Below the pieces are notes generated by a model, which worked only from the letters and a program-made list of their open reading frames with translations, made no database searches and was not told where the DNA came from. A DNA stretch of 64,000 nt, taken from NCBI GenBank assembly GCA_022605955.1, contig JAKCOZ010000003.1, positions 49,600,179-49,664,178 of the forward strand. The letters are read 5' to 3'. The translations under genes and the position numbers were made by a program. The stretch comes from Rallus limicola. Its lineage: Eukaryota; Chordata; Aves; Gruiformes; Rallidae. This document shows positions 10,263 to 22,691 of this stretch, piece by piece. Numbering within the stretch: the stretch's first letter is position 1; every line of letters starts with the position of its first letter.

Positions 10263-13200
10263 ATACTACTTGCCAAGAGTGGGAATATTGGTCTAATGCA
10301 AAATATCCCACAGGGAAGTGATTGGCATATTTGATTATGCTTTCGTTTTGGGTGTTTTGTTTTCATTATTTTAAGACAGTTTTCTTAAGCAATCTGCCTA
10401 AAATGTCACATTACCTGCCGTGTGCTAAATACTTGATTACAAAAGTTGCATTAAATCTGTATCACAGATGTGTGCACGTTACAGTCATTGTTGTGGTGTA
10501 AGTCTTTCAGAAACCCTGGGGATAGGATCCTTACAGGTTATGCCACTCAACATGGTGACATGTGAACTCGTGTCCCACAAATGCCAAAGGGCAGTTTCCA
10601 CCCAGGGAAGGCTCCAGTCTATTCTGCACAATAGGGGGAGGGTGGCAATGGCTTCAGCAAACCTGCTCAGGAGATACCTGCACAAGCAAGGCCCAAAGGA
10701 TCTCTTGAGAAAAGCACTGGAGCATGGGCAGTAGATTTCAAGGCAGTAAGATACACTGCAGGCCGATTTTGGAGGGCCTGTGTGGTTTGGGTGTCTGCCT
10801 TCTGGGCATCCTGAGGGAAGCCTCATCTGGAGCATTCAGAGCCTGGAGGCAGGCAGGCAAATCCAAAACACCCTCCTGACAGGAGTTCTGCTGCCTTTCA
10901 CAGTGTTCGGCCCTTATATAGGGAATGACAGAAAACTCCTGTTGGGCTTGAGAAAGCCTCTTTTTTGTTGATTGTAAATGAAATATTTTGTTATCTGTCT
11001 GAGGCTTTGTAATCAAAAGCTTTCATTTTTTCCATACTTTTTTTGTCTGTATGTAAAACTGTGTATCAATTTTCACACAAATTTGAAAAGAACTTCAGTA
11101 TCCCACTACTTCAAATTTGATAAACTATTCAAAATCAGATACCCAGCCTGAGTTGTAAAAAATATGAAGTATTCTGCAGGGATATTAACAGAAAGAGCCC
11201 AAGGAACAGTGATATACATGTGATGCTGTGCTCCTTTGTGGGCATGTGTGCCTGAAGAAAAATTGCTGGTACAGGTGTAGCATTGGATTACTTAACATAG
11301 ACGCAGATGGCAGTGAAGATATTTGCAGGGGCTTTTACATCTATTAGAAGCCATCCCTACTTTTCCCTGGGTGTCTGGTCTCCAGTTGTATGGCTTTATT
11401 TCATAGCACTCACCCCACACTGCTGTTTCTTGAGGGATGTTCTTTTATCCAAACAAGATAGAATAAAATTGCACAAGTTGGCTATCCTGATACAGAAATT
11501 TTATGATGTGCCATTGATCTATACTGCCTCACTATAAGGCTTTATGGGCTCTGAATTATTTCTTCTGTCTCCCAAAGGCACTTTAACAATTATTTACTTT
11601 GTAATGGCAAACATTTTCAGCACCATCTTTTGTATCATTTATGGTAGAGTCACATCTTTATCTCAGAATGATGTGATCCATGCAAACCCCCACCAGCCCT
11701 CTGATTTGGTGTGAATTACTCAATAGCATGTTTATCCTGCAGCTAACATCACCCCAATTTTATGAAGGAGGATTGTTGTTGCAAGGCCAGCATAGGGTGC
11801 TACAAAACAGTCCTGCAACTTCACTTGTCAGATCATTTAAACTGCTGTTGACTATGCTGTTCACTATGTAGCCTTCAACAGACATGTTTTTTGGCAAGCA
11901 AACTCGAGGGCATGAGACCTGCACACCATCTCCCTTTGAACAATAGGAAATGATGTGGTCTCATCGAGCAGGACCAGCAAGTTCGCATTATAGCCCCTCA
12001 CCAAAGTCCATCCTGGACAGTTTGGGATCCAACAACACCTGCCTCTTGGGAGCACTCTTGCATTCCACTGAGTCACTTGGCTGCTAAGCCATTCGAATGA
12101 TCTGCTAGGCAAGGTGTGAGATTCAGAACCTGTGTGTCAGCAGAGCCAGTTGTCTGGCAGGACAAAAGAACATTTATGAGCACCACCTTCCAGAATAAGC
12201 AAAATTACTGACTTTAGTGCTTCCAGAATTACTCCAGCTTCCCTCTGATGTTTACAAATCACTTCCATGGAAGAGGATAACAGGGATATATTGAAGTATA
12301 ATATAGAAAAAACAAATCTTTCAGATACTGAACATTTATCATTATAATTAATTATTATTTAATACAATTCAGTATGATGTTACCAATCTGAAGCCTTTGA
12401 CAGGAATGACTGCTCGTTACATCACGGCCACAGATGCACTTCTTATTTCTCTGGTAACTGAAAAAAAAGCAGAACTTCGGGGTTTTGTATTTCTGACAAT
12501 ACAGTTCTAAAAAGACTAACTCCAAGAGCTACTATGCTTTCTTAGAACCATGGATGTTGCAATAATAAGGATGCTCAAAAAGGAAAAAATAAAATCACTT
12601 CAGCAGACCCATAATTTTCTACACTCTTTGGCATTTTGCTGATAATACAGATTCATATTAACTGCCAGAAGGTCGCATGCCTTTCCTTGCCACTCTGCAA
12701 TGTTATTAGTACAGAAGGGGAGGCCAGCACTATGACAGGGAATTTATACCTGTTGGATACCTAGTTTGCAAATCTGAGGTGTAATGTGTTCAGTTTGTCA
12801 AATTATTTCAGATCTAGTGCCCTATTACCTTTTGTAATGCTCTATAAAATTCTAATAAAATTAAAAAACATATTATTCCTCATCTGTGATGTAAAAATAA
12901 CTCTGGAAGTGTCAAAAAATCATTATCATGCTATTAAAGTTGAGATACATGGCCTATGGGAAGTTTCTGGACCAAAGATTCGATTGAAAGTCGTTGTATT
13001 CATCTCTTAACCACCTGAAAGTGGCCTGTCCAGGCTGATGACAACACCTCCTGCAGACACAAGTTACAAGCAAACTGGAGCCAGGAAGGATGTTGTCCAA
13101 ATACTATACAAAAGCAGCTCCCTTGCCTCCAGAGCCAGCTCCTGAAATCCCCAGAATAGATGAGGTGCAACAGAGAAGGGGCAGGAGTCAGTCAGGAATC

Positions 13201-15507
13201 AGACAGGAATCAGGGAAGGAGCATGGAGCATGGTTGGGATAAGTCACATAAGACTCATTGTTCAAAGGAAGCTTGGCCATTGAGTGTGCGGAGAGAGGGG
13301 ATGGTTGGTCACAGGCTGGTGGAGAGGACAGCAGAGAGTGTCAGACACAGCAAGGAAAAGACACTAGACAGGATACAAGTACTGCAGAGCACCAGCCCCA
13401 GACCTAAGCCAGCTCAAGATTTGAGGTTCAATCTCTACACTGAGTTGCAGTACAGAGACTGCTATAATCAAGGACTAAAGTTTTCAGACCGTTCCCAGTG
13501 CAGTTCCTCTTGACTGAATCCAAGGAGGGTTTACCTCACTTTGAAAAAACAAAGTAGTAAATGAAGAGAAAAATATTCCCTTGTTAAGAGAACAGTAGTA
13601 AACCTGAATCCCTGCAGAATTGCTTGGTTAGATATACCCACCAATAACCAAACGTCTTCCACCATCTGCCTCAGTATGCACAGCCTTTAATTTAACCCAT
13701 TGAGACTGAATTTGTGATAATGCCAAGAGACTGGAAACTGACTGCTGCAAGAAAAGCAATTAGTAAAAGGACATAAAGCTCAGCCTTTGGTTTCCTGGAG
13801 AGTAATGTAGACTAATGCAGAGTGAGAGAAATTCACAAGTGGAATATTTCTGTTGTCACTGAGGGCAGAAGTGAAAAAGCAGAACAAGGATAAGTTGTTC
13901 TTATAGGAAGTAAGAAAAAAGCCTTGCACCGTGTCCTCTACTAAAAGGCAAAACCCAACAGAAATAAAGAAAATGCTTAAAAACGCTGGTTTGCATCTTT
14001 CAATGCCATCTTGATCTCATCTTCAGCAATATCTGGTTTTACACTGGCTTTCAAGATTTTCTGTGAGTCTGTCTACAGAAAAGCTGTTCTTGTGTACTCA
14101 GCTCTGCCTTTTATTTAGACCCCAAGAATCCCATAGCCTTTCTCTCCATTTCTTCTGCTGTGAATTGCTGTTTACAGAAGGGAAAATCTGGCAGAATCAC
14201 TATGAAATAAAGAGAAAGTTAAGGTGACAAAATTGTAAGGAATATTGGATAAGAGAAAGCTAATGTATTTTAAACTGTACTATGTATTCAGCAGTCCATT
14301 GGCAACTATCTAAAAACAGACCAACCAACCAAGACCAAAACCCCATGACTATTCTGTTGCTTAAAAGATGTTTTTAAATGTAACATAAATTGAATATAAC
14401 TTATTTTCTCCCTATCCAGAGTAAATAAACTTATGACCCCCAGGGTACATCATCTAGAAAAAAAAACCAGACTCAACACTTGTTCACAAGCAATAACTGC
14501 AGAGATTGTGTCTCAGCAAGCGAAGCCTTGCCTTCTAGGTATCAGTTAAATCATATAACTCTTGAAAGTGAAGATGATCACTGAGTCAAAAAAGAAGTGT
14601 GTTTTATGTGTGGGTTGTTTTTTTTTTAAACTGGGACTTCCCATTGATTTAATATGGGACGGTTTTCTCAAACCAAGAAAGAGGTTATGCCAGAAGAGCT
14701 AACTGCTCAGCAGTAGGCAAGCGCAGGTAATCCATCTCTCTCCCTACAGAAGAAAGCCTCGGTTTAAAGCCTGATGATGTCCATAAAATGGTACTCTTGT
14801 TTTTCATCTGGCCTTCCTCTCACGGAAAGTACAAAGTGAGAGATGTCCTGTTACCTTTTCCAAAGCTACAGTGCCTCTGAGATCAAGATTAGAGTGTCAC
14901 TTGAATATATTTTTGAAGATTAAAGTGAAATTAAAGACCTGTGAGAGCAGTCAGAAGTGCTCTGAGTTGTAGATATAATTTGAATTTTTTTTCTTGAAAT
15001 GGAGTCTGGAAGTATCATGCCTTGCACAAACCAGACAAAAAGCTACCTTTTTCCTTCCATTTTAAACATGGGCTCCAGGAATCAGATGGATCACCGATAA
15101 AACAATTTCATAAAAATAGCTGTTTGGCTTTGGAAAGTTTCCTCTTGTGTAATCTTAAATTTAATGATTATCTAGATGTTTCTAGGTGTATTGGAGCTAA
15201 AGATCACAGCAACTAGATGGGCAGAAAGCAAGCAGGCATTTTTTTGTTTGATTCATCATTTATAACTTGCTTCGGAGATTCCTCAAAGAAATGTGCTTTT
15301 GCCATCCGTGTTGATATTCAGAGGAGCGGTTGCTGCATGCCCACTGTTACTGTGTTTTCAATCCAGTATCACAATCTGCAATGATTTTTGACCTTAGCAG
15401 AAAACAAGAAGACATGGAGACTTAGGTCTGGGCTGTTATTTGCTCTCTCCTCACCAATTGCGAGCATATTTTACTCAACATCACCACTGCTGCCACAGTG
15501 CTCTCAC
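10263..15507. other. Unique sequence, no gene recognised
   Basis: More than 5 kb of AT-rich sequence without a recognised repeat or gene. Locally higher GC and overlapping ORFs on both strands occur at 10470-10900 and 13040-13510. I could not tie these to any family. A short imperfect duplication (ggaatcag twice) lies near 13195-13212. Confidence 0.5.
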
Positions 15508-15742
15508 CGAATGACAGAATGATAGAGGTTGGAGAGACCTCTGGAGATCATCTAGTCCAAACCTCCTGTCAGAGGAGGATCACCTAGAGCAGGCTGCACA
15601 GGATCACACCCAGAGGTGGAGACTCCACAATCTCTCTGGGCAGCCTATGCCAATGCTCTGACACTCTCACAGTAAAGTTCCTCCTCATCTTTAGGTGGAA
15701 CTTCCTATATTCAAATTTATACCCATTGCCTCTTTTCTCAGT
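15508..15742 (-). mobile_element. CR1 3' end, minus strand
   Basis: The plus strand begins aatgacagaatgatagagg, the reverse of a CR1 tail, and continues through tccaaacctcctgtcagagg. The minus-strand translation near 15745-15590 contains KFHLKMRRNF and WHRLPREIVESPPL, the C-terminal end of CR1 ORF2. It meets a plus-strand CR1 head-on at about 15741. Confidence 0.85.
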
Positions 15743-16745
15743 GGTGTCAGTGGCTAACTTTAATCTCTTCCACAACTTAATAGGAGCTATCCCGTGGGCT
15801 ACGCTATTAGAAGGAATGGAAACCTGTGAGAGCTGGCTAGCATTTAAACAGCACTTCTTCCAAGCACAGGATCAGTGCTTCCCTTTGAGCAAGAAATTGG
15901 GAAAGAGAGGCAGAATACCTGCGTGGATGAGCATGGAGCTCATGGGTAAACTCAAAGGGAAGCAGAAGGTCTATGAATTGTGGAAAAATGGTCTGTGCAG
16001 CCAGGGAGAATACAGGAATGTTGTCAGGGCCTGTAGGGACACAACTAGGAAGGCTAAAGCCCACCTGGAAATGAAGCTGGCAGGGGATATAAAGGATAAT
16101 ATAAAGGGGGTTTTTAGATATGTGAATAGTAAGACGATGACCAGGGATAATGTAGGTCCCTTGCTGAATGAGACAAGTGTCTTGGTTATGGGGGATGTCG
16201 AGAAGGTGGAGATACTGAACACCTTCTTTACTTTGGTCTTCACTTCGAAGATGTTGGTTGGACTGGATGATCTTTTAGGTCTTTTCCAACCTTGATAATT
16301 CTGTGATTCTGATTCTGTGAAGGCCCCTGGGGACCCACAGACACTGGGAGAAAGTAAGAGAGTTTGGGAAATGAAGAGCTTCCCTCTGGTTGAGGTGGGG
16401 GTGCTCCAGGAGCGTCAAAAAGGGATTAATGCACATAAACCCATGGGCCCGGATGGGGTGCATCCACATGTGCTGAGGGAGCTGGTGGGAGTGATTGCTG
16501 AGCTGCTCTCTATCATCATCCTGGTTGGTGACAGGTTGGCCATGAGCCAGCAGTGTGCCCTGGTGGCTAAGAGAGCCAATGGGATCCTGGGGTGCATCTG
16601 GAGGAGTGTGGCCAGCAGGTCAAAGGAGGTGATCCTCCCCCTCTACTCTGCCCTGGTCAGGCCCCACCGGGAGTATTGTGTCCATTTCTGGGCTCCCTGG
16701 TATAAAAAAGATAGGGATGTCCTGGAAAGAGGGATACAAAGATGA
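15741..16745 (+). mobile_element. CR1 ORF2 segment with internal RT deletion and nested CR1 insert
   Basis: A CR1 in plus orientation covering the linker between endonuclease and RT (15741-16250). A 70-bp insert of another CR1 tail follows (16251-16320). The start of the RT domain then resumes (16321-16515), before a jump to the ORF2 C-terminus (about 16520-16745). The 3' UTR is missing. The RT palm, which would carry the metal-binding aspartates, is deleted at about 16515-16522. Confidence 0.85.
15741..16745 (+). pseudogene. CR1 ORF2 polyprotein remnant (linker, RT start, C-terminus)
   Basis: CR1 ORF2 normally encodes an endonuclease plus reverse transcriptase used for target-primed reverse transcription. 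The open frame at 15726-16295 carries blocks typical of the linker: IPWATLLEG, ESWLAFKQHF, RACRDTTRKAKAHLE, NVGPLLNE and EILNTFFTLVF. A second open frame at 16317-16745 carries [16 protein letters not shown] (RT entry), joined directly to [18 protein letters not shown] and [18 protein letters not shown] (C-terminal region). The RT motifs GVPQGS and FADD expected between them are absent. The two frames are separated by a nested CR1 tail that introduces stops. The stretch of nearly 190 open codons is long for a dead CR1, suggesting moderate rather than great age. Confidence 0.85.
16251..16320 (+). mobile_element. 70-bp CR1 tail inserted inside another CR1
   Basis: The sequence ggttggactggatgatc... 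ending in ctgtgattctgattctgtga is a bare CR1 3' terminus lying in the middle of the ORF2 reading frame of the host CR1. A short repeat gaag stands at 16247-16250 and 16319-16322, possibly a small target-site duplication. It is an extreme 5' truncation. Confidence 0.75.
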
Positions 16746-18640
16746 TCTTCACTGGCAGAAAATTCTTTTGTCACCAGTGCCCATGTGCTGCCTTCTTGTT
16801 ATCATCTTTTCACCAAACCAGTCTGTCAGGTCTTTGTTTTCTGACTTGTCTCACATAAGTAATTTTTTGCACACAGTGAGGGAAAACTAATAAAAATAAA
16901 GGGCCAGGAGGGGACCTTAAGTCCTATCTTGTCCATCCTTCTGCAAGAGTAAATGGTAACCAAGCCAAGTCTGAGGTATGCTTGTTTCTTAATTCCTCTT
17001 TCTAGTGCACTGTGTAGCTGGAATGTTTTCCTTAACAGTTCCTTTATTCCACAGGTGATTTTACGTTTGTCTTGTGCTATCCCACCAGAATTAGACATTC
17101 TTTTGTTCTATAATAAACCTCAATAAATCAGGAAACAAAACAAGTTCTTATGGGTTTCTTCATTGTTTTTTCTCAAGGGACTGCTCTGTTGGTTTTCCTT
17201 GGATTCTGTCTATTTGCTTATATTTTCCTGTGAGTGTGCTCCTCAAAGCTGAGGGAGCTATTTGAAATAAGGCTTTCCTACTTCTAAGACATTAGCTGTT
17301 CTCCACAGCAGCAGCACTCTGTTGAATCACTGTGTATGATGCCCTCCACAGATGCTCTTCTGCTGGACTCCTGCCCAGTTATTCCCAGTTTGACACATCA
17401 AAAGCTGATTTTTCATCTTTTAGTGCCACACATTGCAGTTGTCCTCTCTGAATTTCAGGTTCTTCATGTCAGCTATCCAGTTCATGAAGATTATTTGTCA
17501 TCCAACCCTGTTTGTTCCCTTTTCTACTTCAAAAGGGCTTACTTTTGTGTCATCTTTCAAGTCACTCAGTGGATGCAAGCCAGCAAAGATACCTGCAGAC
17601 ACCATTTGAATTCTCCTCTAGACAGCTTCAAGTATTTTGCTTTTTAACTTGCATAGTCATTTCATTCAGACTTAATTTAGCATCTACTTTTCAAGTCCCT
17701 CTTTGTTACAATGTCACGAGAGTGTGAGGAGTCTCACCAGTGACCATTTTTGCCTCTCATCTACTTCTGCCAACCCTAGTGCGGAAGAAAATTAAGTGGC
17801 ACTGGGGTAATTTATTCTTGAAAAATCTATTTTGGCTTCAATCTCTAGTTTTATTGGCACCTAGGATCTCTTGAAATGACCAGAAAGTACTGGAACAGTA
17901 CTACTGCTATTGAAAGCAGTCAGACTGCCTGCCATCTTTCTATTAATGACAATATTTGGCACTCTTCATCCCTTGAACTTCACGCAGACTCAAAGACTTT
18001 TCTATTTATTTTTCATGAACTTTCTCAAACTTTTCAAAGTAAAAATTAAATAATACCCAAAGACCTGCCTTGCATGAAGAAAAATAGTCTATCAAACTCC
18101 AGTAAATACGTAATTAAAAAGTGCATTATATTATTCTGTGCTGTGACAGTTTGAAGTTGTTATGCACAAACTATGAATCAGATTTGAGTTTTTGTACTAA
18201 AACCAGAAGATCAGGCACATATGCAAGCCAAATCAGTTTTCTCCAAGGAAACCTTGTGCCATAAGAGAAAGACAAACAAAGGTGGAAGAAAGTTATAGTA
18301 AAACAGAAGCAGCTTATACAGGACTACTTTTCTTAGCAAGTAAAGCTAAGAAAAATTATTAGCATGTTGACATACAAAGAGCTGGAAGATGGCAGAACAG
18401 CATTTGTACAAGGTGGTGCAAAGAGTAAAATTTATTCCATAATGATGGAGGAGGCAGAATAGGAAGGAAGATTATGCAGCTGTATGCATGTTTGCATATT
18501 GAATTAATGCACAGGGTCCTAATAGCAGAACATTTGTACTTGTATATGTGTGTGTATATCTATGCACACTTTTATGCAGTTGGGAGGTATGCAGCAATAA
18601 AGTAACAACAGGTCTGATAATCTGAAAGTGAAGTCATACC
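16746..18640. other. Mostly unique sequence with an eroded CR1-like remnant
   Basis: No gene recognised. The left two-thirds (16885-17570) probably holds an old CR1/L3-type remnant, listed separately. The rest is AT-rich unique DNA. Confidence 0.5.
16885..17570 (-). mobile_element. Eroded ancient CR1-like remnant
   Basis: Scattered similarity to older sauropsid CR1/L3-type elements on the minus strand: tgatttttcatcttttagtg, tgcagttgtcctctctgaat and gaagattatttgtcatcc at 17406-17505 follow the order of blocks expected in ORF2 upstream of its C-terminus, and ggaggggacct at 16909 resembles a 3' end. Identity is low and no frame is intact. Confidence 0.4.
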
Positions 18641-19265
18641 AGAGAATTATAGAAGCATTTTGTTTGGAAAAGACCTTTAAAGTTCTCAATTCCAACCGTC
18701 AACCTAGCACTGCCGTCTGATCACTAAACCTCAGTCTTTTAAATACCTCCAGGGATGGTGACTCAACAACTTCCCTGGGCAGCCTGTCATAATGCTTGAT
18801 AGCACTTTCAGTGAAGAAATTTTTTCTACTATCCAATCTAAACCTCCCCTGGCACAATCTGAGGCCATTTCCTCTCGTCCTATCACTTGTTACTTGGAAA
18901 AAGAGACCAACAACCACCTGGCTACAACCTTCTTTCAGGTAGTTGTAGAGAGTGATAAGGTCTCCCTTCAGCCTCCTTTTCTCCAGGCTAAACAGCCCCT
19001 GTTCCTTCAGCTGCTCCTCACAGGACTTGTTTTCTAGACGCACTTGTGACTGGTCACATAACTCCATTCACCACAACTCTCTGAGCCCAGCCATTCAACC
19101 ATTATTTTTACTCAGTAAAGAGTATGTCCATCCAAGCTATAAGCAGCAGTTTCTTCAGAACACTGTGGGGGAGCAATGCCAAAAGCTTTACTAAAGTCCA
19201 GGTTGACAACAACCACAGCCTTTTCCTCATCCACTCAAATCTTCACTGTCACTTGATTAGGAAGA
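18641..19265 (-). mobile_element. CR1 LINE of a second subfamily, internally deleted, minus strand
   Basis: The 3' end is near 18641 (plus strand ggaaaagacctttaaag, then ttccaaccgtcaacctagc), a tail variant different from the other CR1 copies here. The minus-strand translation at 19067-18699 contains [20 protein letters not shown] and [23 protein letters not shown] blocks of the ORF2 C-terminus. At about 19040 the element jumps to an upstream RT segment (ttcaccacaactctctgagc, then tttactaaagtccagg), skipping roughly 0.6 kb including the RT palm. The right end fades by about 19265. Confidence 0.85.
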
Positions 19266-22102
19266 AGCAATGTCTCTTCAACAGTTAATCATACTGAACC
19301 TGTCGTACACCTAGAAGATGGGAGTTTTCCTCTCCAGCAAGCCCTCTACAGCCCAGCACACTTTTGTTGCCTGCCTGCTTATCTTCTACTGAAGAAATTT
19401 CTAATGGCCCACACCATATTAGCTACTCACTGACAGTTTAAGAAGTGCAAATGCTACTAACTGAGAGGGTCCAGACTTCATGTAACTTAGGACCATGTAC
19501 ATACTGAAATGTGGGAGAAGGAAGTTAAATAAAGAAACCCTAACTCTGACCCTGCAGTACACCTCAGCTCTGTTGAAAGTGTACATGACGTATCCCATGA
19601 CGTAACTGCACACAGGCATAGGAGTCTCTTCACTTAGCAGAGAAGTATTGAGAGACATCTTCAGATCCTGTTCTATAAATCCTACTCACAGCCTCACTGA
19701 CCCTACTGAAAACCTGTGCTTGCTAGGTGGTGGAAATGCCAACTTATACCCTCCACCTGCTTATCAGCTGATCTAGAGTCAAAGGACTTTTTTCACCTTC
19801 CCTTCACCTCCAATGCAATAGCTGAGCTGCCAGATGAGAGGGAATTTGGAGGACCATAATCAGCAGAAAGTCAAAGCACAGATAGTGTAATCATACTGCT
19901 ATAAAGCTACAACCTCCATACATAAAATTAGCAAGCGACGTGAAGGGAAGACCTATTGCAACCTACTCAAGCTCAAAGTAACTGTATGCACAAGGAAAAG
20001 CACCCTGAAAACCACAGGTATGGTGAGGTAGATACAGAAAAGGAGCCAGAGCCAAGGGGCTGAAGTATTCATGTTATCTTGGTAGCTTTGGGAAGCAGGG
20101 CATATGCTAACACAAGCAAGCAGGTTCCCATATTCCTGCATAGTTCTTCCAAAAATTCACATAATTCCAGAGGATGTCAAGGAGATTTTAGTGAGCCTTT
20201 CACACCCAGATCACCCCTGAAGTCTATCTATTCAGCACCTGAAAGGTCAGTTTCCCTCCTTCTCTCCCCAGGGATACAAGGGTGGCATGGGAAGTCCTTG
20301 ACTTCACTGTTTCTCAGTAGGTATTGAAAACAATTATGTGAGCCATTCCACCATAGCACAGTAATTTTTTTTAGATATAGCTGTGCCAGACAAATTTTAT
20401 TAAACCCTTATCTATGTGAAGCAAGAAATAAATCTGCACGGCTGGTGATCCAGGAGAAAGTTTTCAGAACTGTGCATTACAAAACAATATGATAAGCATC
20501 ATTCTTGCTTATCACACATCAAGTTCCTTGTACTCTATCGAATTCAAGGAGTAGAGCTTACTCGGCTTCTATTGCTAAAACAACTTTATATATTTAGGTG
20601 TATTTGTTACTTCCTATGGCTTACAGCTGATTAAAGATAGGTTAAGGGTTTTGAATAGGCCCAGAGGAGGTGAGAATGAATGACTAGATCAAACAGTTAA
20701 TTAAAACTGTTTTGGGAGAAGTGACAACTTAAAAGGCAAAATTAGAATTTTTCAGCAATTTAACATGCTATTGTGATCAAAATTGCATTCTATACAGGAT
20801 GAAAGAAATAATTTTCAAATAAAAACATCACTGAAATATCAAAGATTTCAATATATGAAAAACAATTTATCTTTTCCTGTTTGATAGCAGAGCATATTTG
20901 ATCTTGTTGATTTGAATATGATTCTATCTCAGTTAAAAATATCTTTCTGTTTGAGATTTACCCTTGAAAGTTTAAAAGCATTTCAATGCATTTTCTGGCA
21001 AAAATCATTACTTTCTTCTTTTATTGTGATCTCACCTTATTGATAGTAGCATGCTCTGCCCTGATTGTATCTGTATGTCTGAATATCTGGGCCCTCAGGA
21101 ATGCTGTCCAGTTATCTGAGGCACAAGGCCCAGATTTTACTCTGCCATTTAGTCCTGGAAAGCATTGTTGCAATGTACTGGACAGCAGCAACATAGAGCA
21201 AATAACCGAATAGGTGGAACCCTTTTTAAGCTAATGTTACTCCATCTATTCTAGCAAATATGTGGTTTCTATCAGTTCAATCAGTTGATTGGCTAAGGAG
21301 GCTGAGCCACCGCTGCACTGAGGAAGGCCCTGAGCTACCTACTAAAGCTAAATTTCTCCCAGGTTGGAGCACAGCTTTGACTTGGTACCTCCAAAAGCAC
21401 CTCTTCCATAAGTTCATGACATTCTGCTTCCCCAGCTGGGTTATTGCAGGGTTGACAATGCCAGTCTTACCCGAAAAAGGTGAACTCTTACCTTGAAAGG
21501 GATGCATTCTTCCATGACATAGCCTGCAAAAATCTTTACCCTGATGTGATCCTCCAAAGGACCCTTGTTCTTCCCAGGAGACTGCTTCCTCTAAGGCAGC
21601 TTAGTGATGTTTGTACTCCTGCAGAGCCAGCGGAGGCCCTGGGTCAGCAGACGATTGCTGATGTGAGCTATCTGGGATCTTCACAGAGGAGGAGAAACTT
21701 TTTTTATGAAAACTGGGACTGTGAACCTCTGCAAAGTAGAGGTTATGGCAACGCAGCTATAGGAGTCAATATTCAAAAAGAAAAAAACTTTCTGACAGGA
21801 AATATCTCAAAATACTATTAAATCTTTAATGATATTTAACTGAATACTATTTTTCCAATTTCCTTCCAGTTTTAATCTCTTTACTATGCATTCCTTTTCT
21901 GAAATTATATTTCTTTCTCATCCTCTGGAAATTCCTACCTGCACCTAAAGCTGCTCATCCCACAGGACTGATCGGTTTAGGAGAATTTAGCAATGTGACT
22001 TGCAGCATGATGTCTACTAAAAATTTTGTAACCATGATTAATATTTATGACATTATTGTCCCTCTGTAAATTTAGATATAGTGTCTCTATATTTGACATA
22101 TG
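19266..22102. other. Unique AT-rich sequence, no gene seen
   Basis: Nothing recognised on either strand. ORFs are short and scattered, with no conserved motif. Confidence 0.5.
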
Positions 22103-22691
22103 TGTCATGGTTTCACCCCGGCTGTGGGCCAAGATCCACGCAGCTGCCTGCTCCTTAAAGTAAAAGAGCAGGGGAAGAGGGAAAGGGGGGGGGGAAACAA
22201 GGGAAGAGAAACGGAAGGGGCAAATAACTCCAAAACCAAGAAACTAAGAGGCCCGTGGGTTGGGATAAGGATAGTTTACTAAGAGAACAGAAAGATAAAA
22301 TATAACAATGCTAACAGGACTTTAGAGCAAAAGAATATGAAACTATTGATACACAATGCAGTTTCTCACCGAACCACACAACTCAGGCTGCACCACCCAG
22401 AGCCGTCCCGGAACCCGACTGTCCCCCCAAGAACCTCGCGTCCCAGAACCGCCCCTCTTCCTCCTCCCATCAGCCCCCCGTTATCCTGGGCAGGACGTAA
22501 TTTGCATGGAATACTTTCTTTTGGCCCATCTGGGTCACCTGTCCTGGTTTCGCCCCTCCTTGACTGTCTGACTGCAACTAAAAACATCAGGTCAGGGTGC
22601 TATCAGCACTGCTTTCATTTTAACTCCCAAACACAGCATTCCATCCGCTGCTACAAATGAAGTTAACTCTATCCTGACTGAAACCAGGACA
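22103..22691 (-). mobile_element. Solo LTR, 589 bp, with exact 5-bp TSD and 13-bp terminal inverted repeats
   Basis: It starts TGTCATGGTTTCA at 22103 and ends TGAAACCAGGACA at 22691. The ends are inverted repeats over 13 bp with one mismatch. An exact 5-bp target duplication ATATG flanks it (22098-22102 and 22692-22696). In minus orientation it shares its start (TGTCCTGG, then GATAGAGTTAA) and its U5-side block (AAACTATCCTTATCCCAACCC) with the plus-strand LTR at 34402, so both belong to one avian LTR superfamily. CpG dinucleotides are still frequent at 22395-22500, indicating a young copy. No internal retroviral sequence is adjacent. Confidence 0.9.
22500..22507 (-). promoter_or_regulatory. 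Octamer site in LTR
   Basis: The plus strand reads ATTTGCAT (minus ATGCAAAT), a classical octamer, next to a cAMP-response-like gacgtaa. Both lie in the presumed U3 of the 22103-22691 LTR. The function is inferred from the motifs only. Confidence 0.35.

Noticed and set aside
9859..10296. 145-codon plus-strand ORF and a second overlapping ORF at 10058-10321
   Set aside because: They lie inside a solo LTR, antisense to its transcription, in GC-rich sequence with few stops, and run across the LTR boundary and TSD. No protein family is recognisable.
10470..11016. Overlapping ORFs on both strands at higher GC
   Set aside because: No conserved motif, no LTR ends and no CR1 blocks found. The overlap on both strands points to composition, not coding.
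22337..22660. 107-codon ORF and shadows in other frames
   Set aside because: Entirely inside the GC-rich part of the 22103-22691 LTR. It is proline-rich because of C-rich DNA and is not a gene.
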